NCBI GenBank assembly: GCA_024280785.1
Contig: JAJRPK010000333.1
Coordinates: 1-12,877 of the forward strand
DNA length: 12,877 bases
Reading direction: 5' to 3'
Source of the DNA: Gammaproteobacteria bacterium
GTDB taxonomy: Bacteria; Pseudomonadota; Gammaproteobacteria; Pseudomonadales; UBA7434
Shown here: one piece after another, positions 1 to 7,610 of the stretch
Position numbering within the stretch: position 1 is the first letter of the stretch
Layout of the letters: every line of letters begins with the position of its first letter
Position numbers and translations under genes: made by a program
The notes under the pieces: model-generated
Told to the model about the DNA's origin: nothing
Seen by the model: the letters and a program-made list of their open reading frames with translations, nothing else
Databases searched by the model: none

Positions 1-269
1 AAGGAGTGAGTATCGGAAAGAATAGCGTAGTGGCAGCGGGGGCTATTGTGGCTAAAGATGTCCCGTCGAACGTTGTAGTTGGAGGCAACCCTGCGAAAAT
101 AATTCGTGAATTAGACGACTCGTTAACATTTAAAACGAGAGCACAGTTTTTTTCAGACCCAGACCGGATTAATCGCGAGTACGACAAAATTGACCAGATG
201 GTATTGAGTGGAAATTCGTTTTTTCGATGGATGCTTAGTGTGATGTGGCCTGGAACTGTTAAGAAGTAG
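1..269 (+). CDS. Hexapeptide-repeat acyltransferase, C-terminal end (5' truncated)
   Basis: The reading frame is open to the left edge, so only the C-terminal end is present; the GTG at 6 is an internal Val codon, not a start. The visible part begins with the last turns of a left-handed beta-helix (GVSIGKNSVVAAGAIVAKDV), followed by the closing VVGGNPAKII motif. That motif is typical of O-acetyl/acyltransferases of the LpxA-like superfamily (maltose acetyltransferase, WbbJ, WcaF type), which acylate sugars during surface polysaccharide or LPS synthesis. After it comes a tail of about 50 residues with charged and aromatic residues and a W/F-rich end, longer than in minimal members. Substrate cannot be told from this fragment. 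A bulged hairpin with T-run follows the stop. Family is confident, specific role unknown. Confidence 0.8.
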   Translation, partial: GVSIGKNSVVAAGAIVAKDVPSNVVVGGNPAKIIRELDDSLTFKTRAQFFSDPDRINREYDKIDQMVLSGNSFFRWMLSVMWPGTVKK

Positions 270-302
270 ACTGTATAAATCTAACAGGGGGTCTATATTT
301 TT
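267..302 (+). terminator. Possible terminator after the acyltransferase gene
   Basis: Starting at the stop codon, TAGACTGT (267-274) can pair with ACAG (284-287) and TCTA (292-295), leaving four unpaired G. A short T-run follows at 298-302. The bulge makes this a weak intrinsic terminator. It would separate the plus-strand gene from the convergent histidine kinase gene ending at 314. Confidence 0.3.
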
Positions 303-313
303 CATGCGATAGT

Positions 314-1954
314 TTATGCGCTGGCGTTCTCGCCTGCTTGATTATCATCGGGGACAGCATTTGTATTTAGTGGGATATGAATTTTAAAGCATGATCCTTT
401 TCCATACTCGCTTTCCAAAGAAATTTTTCCCCCTAAAAGCTCGGTAAAGTGCATGGTAATAGAAAGCCCGAGCCCAGTGCCCAAAAACTGCCGAGACTCA
501 CTGCCATCAATTTGTCGAAATGGCTCAAAGATAATTGCTTGCTGCTCTTGGTCGATACCAATTCCCGTATCTCGAACACTAATGCTTAAGAATGAATCGT
601 CGATAGATGCAGAAAGCGTTATTTCACCATTTTGAGTAAATTTTGCCGCATTGCTTAATAAGTTAAGTAAGATTTGAAATAGTTTTTTCTCGTCAATTAA
701 GATGTATTGGTCGACATTGATAGTGTTTAAAATGAGCGAGTTATTGTTTTTTTCGGTCAGAGGTGTAAGTGTTTCTACTGCTCGATTTAACAGCTGATGA
801 ATATTCGTGCTCTGGTTAGTAACTTCCATTTTTCCTGCTTCGATTTTTGATATATCAAGAATCGAATTAATTAGTCCTAACAAGTGTTCTGCATTGCGGC
901 TAATTTTATCTATGTCTTGATCGCAGGCGCAAATACCTTCATCTTCAAGAAACTCGCTGACTACCTCTGAATAACCCAATATGCTTTGCAATGGGGTTTT
1001 AAGTTCGTGAGTGATATTGGCGAGGAACTCGGATTTATGACGGTTTGCATCCAAGGCTGTGTCTCTGGCTTGAACGAGCTCACTAGTTCTCAAAGTTACT
1101 TCTGTTTCCAGCAGGTCTTTTTGCCCCCTAAGTTTCTGATCTCTTTCGGCTAACACTGCAATCATTTGGTTGTAGACGTCAGAGATTTTTACGATTTCAG
1201 ATGACGCATGACTATCTAGAATGGAAGCCTTATAAGCGCCGTCAGTTGATTCCTCCATTACGTTTGCCAGTGTATTCATTGGCTTTAGTAAACGCTGTAT
1301 AGAAAATTTTAGTATGATGGCGAAAACGAGGCCACAGCCAAAGCCGACAATAAGGTTGCGAATAAATATTTCGTATTGAAAGTGTCTAAGCTCGGATGTG
1401 TCAATTTGAATGGTGACGTAACCCAGGTATTTTTCTTCGAAGGGATCTTCATCAAGTATTAAGTGGGAGCCTCCCTCTTCCGTATAGACGGTGAAAACGG
1501 GGGCCGCTATTTGCCAGGTTGCTTTATTGGTAGAAAATAGATGAGCATTCTTATCCGTCCAGTCGCTTTCAACTAAGGTAGAAAGAATTTTTTCATGGGT
1601 TTCTCCCTCATCCAGTAATATTTTGTTATTGGCATTAATAATTGACACATGCTTGATGCTTGGAAAGTTAAGCGTGGCCAATGCCGCATCACTGCCATTT
1701 TCTCCGCTATCGTATAGCAGTGCGAGTTCGCTTAAACGGGCAAAATGCTCAGTGGCTTGTATTCCCTCACGCTCATAAAAAAGCTTGATCATGGAGCTGG
1801 CCATGTAGGAATATGCAAAGGCTGCAATAATCGCCAAGATAAAGCCACCTATAGCAAATTGAACAAACAGCTGTGTTTGAAAGCTATGAGTTTTACGAAT
1901 GCCAGGTGTTGCTGCATCAGCTTTTGGTGCCGCCATGCTCTTCCTCTCTTTCAT
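314..1954 (-). CDS. HAMP-domain sensor histidine kinase
   Basis: Inner-membrane two-component sensor kinase of 546 aa from the chosen start. Order: TM1 (about 28-50); periplasmic sensor of about 150 residues with a Cache/PAS-like look; TM2 (about 200-219); HAMP linker (about 220-274); HisKA with phospho-acceptor His316 in HELKTP; then HATPase_c with N-box Asn431/Asn435, G1 DTGIGI (462-467), F-box FEPF (476-479) and G2 GTGLGL (492-497). All ATP-binding motifs are intact, so it should be active. It has no receiver or Hpt domain, so phosphate must go to a separate regulator; none of ordinary type is adjacent. ATG 1954 is preferred because AAAGG lies 7 bases upstream and it begins 4 bases past the stop of the binding-protein gene. 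An earlier in-frame ATG at 2023 would overlap that gene by 65 bases. An Ala/Pro-rich cytoplasmic stretch precedes TM1. The gene is probably cotranscribed and translationally coupled with its neighbour. Confidence 0.93.
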   Translation of the reverse strand: MKERKSMAAPKADAATPGIRKTHSFQTQLFVQFAIGGFILAIIAAFAYSYMASSMIKLFYEREGIQATEHFARLSELALLYDSGENGSDAALATLNFPSIKHVSIINANNKILLDEGETHEKILSTLVESDWTDKNAHLFSTNKATWQIAAPVFTVYTEEGGSHLILDEDPFEEKYLGYVTIQIDTSELRHFQYEIFIRNLIVGFGCGLVFAIILKFSIQRLLKPMNTLANVMEESTDGAYKASILDSHASSEIVKISDVYNQMIAVLAERDQKLRGQKDLLETEVTLRTSELVQARDTALDANRHKSEFLANITHELKTPLQSILGYSEVVSEFLEDEGICACDQDIDKISRNAEHLLGLINSILDISKIEAGKMEVTNQSTNIHQLLNRAVETLTPLTEKNNNSLILNTINVDQYILIDEKKLFQILLNLLSNAAKFTQNGEITLSASIDDSFLSISVRDTGIGIDQEQQAIIFEPFRQIDGSESRQFLGTGLGLSITMHFTELLGGKISLESEYGKGSCFKIHIPLNTNAVPDDNQAGENASA

Positions 1955-1958
1955 CGCA

Positions 1959-2927
1959 TTACCTTTGCTGAGGATAAACTTTGTCAAAACTCTCGCGATC
2001 TTGTGCACTGAGTCTGAGGCCAATGTGAGAGCTGGTTCTGAGATTAATAGCTATGCGTAAATGATGGGTACCTACAATGAGATTCTGCTCGTTTCCGCTG
2101 TAGTGATCGTAGGCAAATTGCGCTAGTTGTCGGCCCATCTTTTTATGATCGGGATAAAGAGCAATCAACCCACCTAACTTGGCGTGAGAAGGGTTATTGG
2201 AAACGACGGCGAGCTTTTTCTTCCATGCCTTTTCAAGTAGCAGGGGTAAGATGGTTTTTGACGGTACGATACTTCGGAGTGGAATCCATACAGCTGACTC
2301 TTTCGCCAAGGCGTCATCAAGTAATTGTTCGTATAACTTAACTCCTTGTTTGAGATCTTCGGCGTTATAACCAATGACCTTTATTCCCATGGCAGCGCCG
2401 ACCTTTGTAGCTCGACGGTACCACCAGCCATTGACGGCATCACTGTAGACCAATCGGATATCCTTAATATGAGGGGCTAATCTTTTTAGAGCTTTTAATG
2501 TTGGCTCGGGGTCTCCGGTTAAACTAACGGTGGGGATACCGTTAGGTTTTCCTGAGATGCCGCCGGCGATGACGATAGCGTCTGTTTGCAGTTTTTTTCC
2601 TAATCGGTAACTTTTGTTGCCTACGGCAATGACCAGTTGGCTATGCTGATCCTGGATTTGCGCCTCGACGGATTCGTGGGTTGATTTCTTGCCAAGTCGA
2701 ATAATTGATATATCCAGAGCTGGGTGCGAAGCGATTCCTGCGACAACGTCATCGTAAATAACCTTGGCTAGCCCTTCTGTTTTGGGTAGCAATAGAGATG
2801 TCTTGATTTTTTGGGCATCAACAGGGCTAGCAATAAGGAGGCACGGTATAACCAAGAGAGCGAGAAGCACTCTTTTCTGAAAGCCGCTGATTGCGGCTAA
2901 GTAGTTGTTAAATATGGAGTTAAACAA
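1959..2927 (-). CDS. Periplasmic ABC_sub_bind-type binding protein, probable sensor partner
   Basis: 322 aa. A signal peptide is visible: basic K18/R19, a hydrophobic core at about 20-33, and likely cleavage at VDA/Q near residue 38. The mature part has two Rossmann-like lobes, with phrases such as LVIAVGNKS, a GGISGKPNG turn, AAMGIKVIGY and a PLLL helix. This resembles the ABC transporter substrate-binding family often called ABC_sub_bind (DUF534). No permease or ATPase gene is nearby. Instead the stop lies 4 bases before the histidine kinase start, which suggests a ligand-binding partner of the kinase, as with LuxP-LuxQ or TorT-TorS. The only usable start is TTG at 2927, since a TGA lies just upstream in frame and the next candidate, GTG at 2870, would cut into the signal peptide. 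Its ribosome-binding site is poor, and a strong one upstream serves a different frame. Family fairly confident; ligand unknown. Confidence 0.85.
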   Translation of the reverse strand: MFNSIFNNYLAAISGFQKRVLLALLVIPCLLIASPVDAQKIKTSLLLPKTEGLAKVIYDDVVAGIASHPALDISIIRLGKKSTHESVEAQIQDQHSQLVIAVGNKSYRLGKKLQTDAIVIAGGISGKPNGIPTVSLTGDPEPTLKALKRLAPHIKDIRLVYSDAVNGWWYRRATKVGAAMGIKVIGYNAEDLKQGVKLYEQLLDDALAKESAVWIPLRSIVPSKTILPLLLEKAWKKKLAVVSNNPSHAKLGGLIALYPDHKKMGRQLAQFAYDHYSGNEQNLIVGTHHLRIAINLRTSSHIGLRLSAQDRESFDKVYPQQR

Positions 2928-2949
2928 ATTTACCGTGTTCCGTGGTCAC
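2920..2949 (-). promoter_or_regulatory. Possible 9-codon leader ORF overlapping the TTG start of the binding-protein gene
   Basis: On the minus strand AAAGGAAGAGGC stands directly before GTG at 2949, an ideal ribosome-binding layout. That frame reads VTTEHGKFV and stops with TAA at 2922-2920, overlapping the TTG start (2927) of the binding-protein gene by 8 bases. It could be a leader that delivers ribosomes by termination-reinitiation, or the two frames could be one gene split by a one-base error or programmed shift. Seen: the signals. Inferred: any function. Confidence 0.35.
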
Positions 2950-2977
2950 GCCTCTTCCTTTCGTTAATATGATTACC

Positions 2978-3006
2978 AAAATATTGCGGAAAAAAGGATT
3001 TTTCAA
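2978..3006 (-). promoter_or_regulatory. Candidate sigma-70 promoter for the binding protein-kinase operon
   Basis: On the minus strand, TTGAAA (3006-3001) and TATTTT (2983-2978) are separated by exactly 17 bases. This predicts a transcript starting near 2971, about 22 bases before the leader GTG. Assignment is by consensus only. Confidence 0.4.
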
Positions 3007-3043
3007 CGTATTAAGTTTGGCAGATTTTTAAAAAATTGCTCGT

Positions 3044-3073
3044 TTGATTGACTTATATTTGAATTGATATAAA
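3044..3073 (+). promoter_or_regulatory. Candidate sigma-70 promoter for the ThDP enzyme gene
   Basis: TTGATT (3044-3049) and TATAAA (3068-3073) are separated by 18 bases in an AT-rich stretch, about 52 bases ahead of ATG 3125. A small inverted repeat TCAC-AAA-GTGA (3102-3112) lies between the promoter and the gene and could be an operator half-match. The region is divergent with the minus-strand sensor operon. Confidence 0.35.
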
Positions 3074-3124
3074 AATTGTTGATTAAAACCAATAATTTAC
3101 ATCACAAAGTGAAAGTAAAACACT

Positions 3125-5080
3125 ATGAATGTAGTGTATATTATTGCTACTAGTGATATACACAGCGGAATTGGAATTATGACGGAGATTCATTCAGTAT
3201 TACCCGGTAATGGAAGTTCTGACCTGGTTGTAAAACCAGTGTTTACTTATGCAGATCTGATAGTGGATTACCTTAGCCAAATCGAAGTTGACTATGTCTT
3301 TGGAATCCCCGGGGGAGCAATTGAAGCATTATTTGATGCCTTGTCTCGTCGAGAGAAAGGTGAAATCCCCCCCTCTGAAGCTCATTTTCATCGAGCCTTA
3401 GAACGCAAACGAACCCGTTCGGCAACAGGTGGGCCCAAGTTGGTTATTACCCGGCATGAAGCTGGTGCAGCGTTTATGGCTGATGGATACGCCCGTGATA
3501 CGGGAAAGTTGGGGGTTTGCTGTGCTACCACTGGGCCGGGCTCAACCAATCTTATTACCGGGGTGGCTAACGCCTATGTCGATCGCGTACCCATGTTGGT
3601 CATTACCCCGCAAACGGCTTTGCCGAGTTTCGGCCAGCGAGGTTTTCAAGAATCTTCCAGTGATTTGGTCGATGTCGTATCAATGTTTGATCATTGCACA
3701 CGGTATAGTTCTTTGGTTTCACACCCCGATCAATTAGAAGGCAAGCTATTTACGGCTTTATCTACAGCTTTTCGTCGCCCCCGCGGGCCAACGCATTTAA
3801 GTATCCCCGCTGATATTCTGTCGTTACCTGTGCGCAATGCTGCCGCTAGATTTAACGTGGCGACGTTATTGCGAGAGCCTATCGCTGTGGACGATGCGAG
3901 CTACCATGCACTACTTAATGCTGTAGAGGCTACACGGGTGAAAGGTCGCGGAATTACTATATTTATTGGTGAGGATTGCGGTGAAGCCGCTAATGAGATT
4001 ATCCAGTTTGCCGATTTACTAGAAGCTAATATTGTGACTTCACCTGCCGGGAAGCGTTGGGTTGGTGCCCATCATCCACGCTATTGCGGTGTATTCGGTT
4101 TTGCGGGACACGACAGCGCACGTAGAGCGTTGACTGAGGACAACGTTGAACTAGTTTTGGCGGTTGGGACGAGTTTTGGCGAGTTGGACACTTCGGGTTG
4201 GGACACGCAGGCTTTGTTGAATGATCGTTTGATTCATATTGCCTCGTCAGTATCGAGCTTCGACCGCTCTCCCATGGCGTATCTACATGTTTATGGCAAT
4301 TTACGGGCGCTGTTTAGTCAATTAATTGCGGGGTTAGATGCAAGGTACATTGCCTATAGAAACTTCCAGCCTGCCGATACCATTAATGAGCAGCCTGTTG
4401 CGAAGCTAGTGGATGATTTAATCCCACTGGGTATCGATATCGTCGAGCCTGAAAAGTGCTTGAGCTTAGAGTTACCGATCAAGCCTCAGCGTCTTATGAA
4501 TGAGTTGGTTAAAAAGTGCTCTCCCAATACGCGGTTTGTTATTGATACAGGAAATGCCTGGAGCTGGGCGACACATTACATGCACTTAAAGTCAGCAGGC
4601 ACCTTTTTTATTGCGATGGGGTTTGGCGCGATGACCTGGGCGATTGGCGCAGCAATAGGCGCTGCGTTTGGCAGTAGAAAGTCACCGGTAGTTTGTATTA
4701 CCGGTGATGGTGCGTACCTCATGTCCGGCCAGGAAATTACCGTTGCATTAGAGCATCAGCTACCTGTTGTGTATGTGGTGCTCAACGATCACGCGCTAGG
4801 AATGGTTAAGCATGGGCAGCGGCTCAACAAAGCAGAAGAGATAGGAGTTGATTTGCCGCAGGTAGATTTTGCCGCGATGGCGAGAGCACAAGGGGTAAAA
4901 GCCCATTTAATTGATAGTTGGGACGATTTTAATCAAGTGCCCGATGAAGATTGGAATCCAAAGGGGCCTGTGCTGCTAGATGTACGCATCGATGGGGAAG
5001 AGGTCCCGCCAATGAAATCAAGAATCGATGTCTTGCAAATAGCGAGGCATGGAGTGGACTTATCCACGCTTCCAACTTAG
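3125..5080 (+). CDS. Thiamine-diphosphate enzyme, acetolactate synthase-like
   Basis: 651 aa with the three-domain plan of ThDP decarboxylases and synthases. The PYR domain (about 40-235) has FGIPGG, catalytic Glu112 in TRHEAGAAFMADGYAR, and TTGPGSTN. The central domain is about 255-400. The PP domain (about 455-625) has a ThDP/Mg motif GDG (527-529), then 24 residues, then Asn554-Asp555 and a LGMVKHGQ segment like the LGMV of acetolactate synthase. Such enzymes join or cleave 2-oxo acids through an activated aldehyde. It is longer than the usual 550-590 aa: an extra charged stretch of about 27 residues (around 74-105) sits between PGG and the catalytic Glu, and the linker at about 400-455 is long. 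No small regulatory subunit gene (ilvH/ilvN) is adjacent, so it is probably not the housekeeping isoleucine/valine enzyme. ATG 3125 and ATG 3179 both have weak ribosome-binding sites; the later would remove 18 residues. Exact reaction unknown. Confidence 0.88.
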   Translation: MNVVYIIATSDIHSGIGIMTEIHSVLPGNGSSDLVVKPVFTYADLIVDYLSQIEVDYVFGIPGGAIEALFDALSRREKGEIPPSEAHFHRALERKRTRSATGGPKLVITRHEAGAAFMADGYARDTGKLGVCCATTGPGSTNLITGVANAYVDRVPMLVITPQTALPSFGQRGFQESSSDLVDVVSMFDHCTRYSSLVSHPDQLEGKLFTALSTAFRRPRGPTHLSIPADILSLPVRNAAARFNVATLLREPIAVDDASYHALLNAVEATRVKGRGITIFIGEDCGEAANEIIQFADLLEANIVTSPAGKRWVGAHHPRYCGVFGFAGHDSARRALTEDNVELVLAVGTSFGELDTSGWDTQALLNDRLIHIASSVSSFDRSPMAYLHVYGNLRALFSQLIAGLDARYIAYRNFQPADTINEQPVAKLVDDLIPLGIDIVEPEKCLSLELPIKPQRLMNELVKKCSPNTRFVIDTGNAWSWATHYMHLKSAGTFFIAMGFGAMTWAIGAAIGAAFGSRKSPVVCITGDGAYLMSGQEITVALEHQLPVVYVVLNDHALGMVKHGQRLNKAEEIGVDLPQVDFAAMARAQGVKAHLIDSWDDFNQVPDEDWNPKGPVLLDVRIDGEEVPPMKSRIDVLQIARHGVDLSTLPT

Positions 5081-5133
5081 CTTCTTGTCCAGGTTGTCTT
5101 TGCTAAATAATAATCAATTGGTCAGCTGTTGTT

Positions 5134-5155
5134 CTATTATCGATCTATTATCGAT
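5134..5155 (+). repeat. Tandem 11-base direct repeat
   Basis: CTATTATCGAT occurs twice without spacer (5134-5144 and 5145-5155), just past the ThDP gene stop. Each copy ends in the palindrome ATCGAT. It may be a slippage duplication or a pair of protein sites. No function can be assigned. Confidence 0.6.
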
Positions 5156-5174
5156 CCATTACGCATTCCACTAA

Positions 5175-5198
5175 CACACGGCTAACGTGTGATTTTTT
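5175..5198 (+). terminator. Rho-independent terminator after the ThDP enzyme gene
   Basis: CACACG (5175-5180) and CGTGTG (5186-5191) form a perfect 6-bp stem around loop GCTAA, followed after one base by six T (5193-5198). It lies about 95 bases past the stop at 5080 and would separate ThDP gene transcription from the receptor operon. Confidence 0.7.
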
Positions 5199-5385
5199 CA
5201 TTATGCTCTATAGTTTTACAATTGGTGAGTTTTATAGGAGCAAGCTTAAGAGGGATTTGTATTATTTGGCTTAGGCTTAGGATGGCGTGAAGTCAAGCTG
5301 CAATTAAGAATGTAAGTAGTCGTTATTTTAAATAGAAGTATAAAACAATAAGCGATGGCCTAACTAGCGAGTGACGAGACTTGAA

Positions 5386-7587
5386 ATGAATAGATTCCTT
5401 TTGGTTTTACTCCTTATATACCTTTTTCCTTCGTTAGCGATAGCGCAATATGATGATGATGAAGATGATTTGATCGGCCTCTACGATGAAGAAGAATTAA
5501 TAAGCATCGCTACAGGCACAGAAAAACAAGTTCGGTTTGCTCCGTCAGTTGCCTCGGTCATAACCGCAGAAGATATTCGTAAGCATGGAGCTACGACTAT
5601 TGATGAAGTCTTAGAAATGGTCCCCGGAATTCACGTTTCACTTTCGACGACTAACGCACTCAATTCGGTATTTTCTATTAGAGGTATTCACACTTCACAA
5701 AACCCGCAGGTTTTGTACTTGGTTGATGGAGTGCCTTTTAGACAAGTTTTTAATGGCAGTAGACCTGGCAGATATATGCTACCCGTCGAGAATATTAAGC
5801 GAGTTGAGGTTATTCGTGGTCCGGGGTCTGCGGTTTACGGTGCGGATGCTTTTTCAGGTGTAATTAACGTGATTTCCAAAGGGGCGTCTGACTTAGCTGG
5901 TGTGAGAATTGGTTTACGCAATGGATCATTTGGTCGCGAGGACTATTGGTTGCAGTATGGTACTGAGCTCGATAGTGGCTTGGAACTCTCATCGAGTATC
6001 GAATACTCGAAAAGTGACGGTGACCACGATAGAATAATTTCTTCAGACCTTCAATCTATATTACTGGATCCTGGATTTGGTACGAATGCTTCGAATGCCC
6101 CAGGTTATTTGAGAATGGACTACGAATTATTAAATGCAAGAGTAGGTTTAGAAGGCGACAACTTCAAGCTTTCACTGATGACCTGGCAGCAATTTAATGC
6201 AGGTTGGGGCGACGGTATTATCCAAGCACTGGATACCGAGGGGTCTGCTAAAAGTGAGTACTATCAGCTTTATTTTGGCTATAACGGTGAGTTTAGCGAA
6301 AGCTGGCGCTTTGAAACCAAGACGGCGCTTAGTTATTACGATGCGCAAAACGAATACTATCTTTTACCGGCGGGAGCCACAGTACCGATATTAGATGGGA
6401 ATATAATTGGCGATCCTGTTGCGGCTGCTGGCTTCGCTACTTTTGTCGACGGAGTTAAAGGTAATCCCGGGGGCAAAGAGCAAAAATATTCGTTTGAGTT
6501 TATTAGCTATTTCGATGGTTTTTCTGGACATAAATTTCGATTTTCCGCCGGCTATGAATATCAGGATTTGAATACCAACGAGTCTAAAAACTTTGGGCCA
6601 GGTGTTATTTTGAATTCAGATTTCCCACCAGGCCCTCCGCCAGCAAATTTTATAACATTGACAGGTGAACTAACGGACGTATCCGACACCTCAAACGTGT
6701 ATGTACCCGATAGTGATCGAGATATTATGTTTTTAACTGTTCAAGATGAATGGACGATCGCCAATGATTGGGTGTTGACAGCGGGCCTTAGAGTCGATGA
6801 TTACTCGGATTTTGGCAGTACAACCAATCCACGATTAGCATTAGTTTGGGCTACGAGCTATAACTTTACTTCCAAGTTTTTATACGGGCGAGCTTTTCGC
6901 GCCCCATCCTTTCTGGAAAGGCTCTCAGCCAACAATCCGGCACTGCAGGGGAATCCTGATATAGACCCTGAGGTCATTGATACGATTGAAGTAGCTTTCG
7001 ACTATAGACCAACGGCGGCCTCAAGCGCAAAAGTCAATTTTTTCCGATATTGGATTGAAGATCTAATAGAGTTTGTGCCGATGCCATCATTAGGCACAGG
7101 GGTTAAGCAGGCTACAAACGCGACCGATCAAAATGGTTATGGTTTCGAAATAGAGCTTGGATGGTCACTTACAGACCGTATTGAACTCAGTGCAAATTAT
7201 TCTTGGCAGCAGTCAGAAAATGATGACAGCGATACGAATGTCGTCGATGCGCCCGGTAGTCAGTTATATTTTTCCGCAAATTGGGAGCCATTTGGGTCCA
7301 ACGATGTTAGCGTTAATGCTGACGTTAATCGGATCCTCGGTCGAAAGCGGGATGTCAGTGATACACGAGCGGGAGTGGGTGATTATACCATCGTCAATCT
7401 CAGTGTTATAAAGAAAGATTTAGTCCCTGACTTTGATATTGCCTTTATTGTCAAAAACTTATTTGATGAAGATGCTCGCGAGCCCAGCCTCTTTGACAGT
7501 ACACAGGGGCTATCGCCAGTGCCCGACGATTATTTACTGGATGGCAGAGCGGTGTTAGTTGAGTTAAGATACCATGCCAATAACTAG
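5386..7587 (+). CDS. TonB-dependent outer-membrane receptor
   Basis: Ligand-gated outer-membrane transporter of 733 aa powered by TonB-ExbBD. A signal peptide (MNRFLLVLLLIYLF..., cleavage likely at AIA/Q near residue 20) is followed by an acidic stretch rich in D and E. The plug domain (about 42-165) has ATGTEKQ, ITAEDIRKHGATTIDEVLE, SIRGIH, LYLVDGVP and RVEVIRGPGSAVYGADAFSGVINVIS, all classic signatures. The rest is a beta-barrel with aromatic/Gly-alternating strands, the conserved GRAFRAPS-type segment (around FLYGRAFRAPSF) and a C-terminal NLFDEDAREPS block. It ends ELRYHANN rather than in the usual terminal aromatic. ATG 5386 gives a better signal peptide; GTG 5371 in the same frame is the alternative. 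The ligand cannot be read from sequence: the plug type is shared by siderophore, cobalamin and other organic-ligand receptors. It leads the operon with the two citrate-synthase-like genes. Confidence 0.95.
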   Translation: MNRFLLVLLLIYLFPSLAIAQYDDDEDDLIGLYDEEELISIATGTEKQVRFAPSVASVITAEDIRKHGATTIDEVLEMVPGIHVSLSTTNALNSVFSIRGIHTSQNPQVLYLVDGVPFRQVFNGSRPGRYMLPVENIKRVEVIRGPGSAVYGADAFSGVINVISKGASDLAGVRIGLRNGSFGREDYWLQYGTELDSGLELSSSIEYSKSDGDHDRIISSDLQSILLDPGFGTNASNAPGYLRMDYELLNARVGLEGDNFKLSLMTWQQFNAGWGDGIIQALDTEGSAKSEYYQLYFGYNGEFSESWRFETKTALSYYDAQNEYYLLPAGATVPILDGNIIGDPVAAAGFATFVDGVKGNPGGKEQKYSFEFISYFDGFSGHKFRFSAGYEYQDLNTNESKNFGPGVILNSDFPPGPPPANFITLTGELTDVSDTSNVYVPDSDRDIMFLTVQDEWTIANDWVLTAGLRVDDYSDFGSTTNPRLALVWATSYNFTSKFLYGRAFRAPSFLERLSANNPALQGNPDIDPEVIDTIEVAFDYRPTAASSAKVNFFRYWIEDLIEFVPMPSLGTGVKQATNATDQNGYGFEIELGWSLTDRIELSANYSWQQSENDDSDTNVVDAPGSQLYFSANWEPFGSNDVSVNADVNRILGRKRDVSDTRAGVGDYTIVNLSVIKKDLVPDFDIAFIVKNLFDEDAREPSLFDSTQGLSPVPDDYLLDGRAVLVELRYHANN

Positions 7588-7598
7588 GAGTTAACGTA

Positions 7599-7610
7599 AT
7601 GCTGTTTTGA
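7599..7610 (+). promoter_or_regulatory. Ribosome-binding site with three-codon mini-ORF ending on the next gene's TTG start
   Basis: AGGAG (7586-7590), overlapping the receptor stop, is followed 8 bases later by ATG 7599. This frame reads only M-L-F before TGA (7608-7610), which overlaps the TTG (7607) opening the long citrate-synthase-like frame. One extra T in the TTTT run would fuse ATG 7599 to the long frame. So this is either a reinitiation device, a slippage-sensitive start, or a one-base sequence error. Confidence 0.45.

Larger units (their letters stand above)
5081..5385 (+). other. Intergenic region and leader before the TonB-dependent receptor
   Basis: About 305 bases without a credible gene. 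It holds the tandem repeat and terminator listed separately. Then come about 185 AT-rich bases that should contain the receptor promoter and 5' leader, plus a short GGCTTA doublet near 5268. I see no consensus promoter I would defend, no cobalamin-riboswitch (B12 box) motif and no clear Fur box. Confidence 0.5.

Noticed and set aside
2827..2850. Lipoprotein signal (Cys29) in the binding protein
   Set aside because: The residue before Cys is Pro, which does not fit a lipobox, and a standard signal peptidase I site VDA/Q follows.
3429..3737. 102-codon ORF in another frame inside the ThDP gene
   Set aside because: It is a frame shadow over the conserved PYR domain.
3125..5080. Housekeeping acetolactate synthase large subunit (ilvB/ilvI)
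   Set aside because: No regulatory subunit or ilvC neighbour, larger size with an insertion, and a changed ThDP motif make the housekeeping name unsafe.
5199..5385. Cobalamin riboswitch or Fur box ahead of the receptor
   Set aside because: The leader has no B12-box-like GCCACTG motif and no convincing 19-base Fur palindrome.
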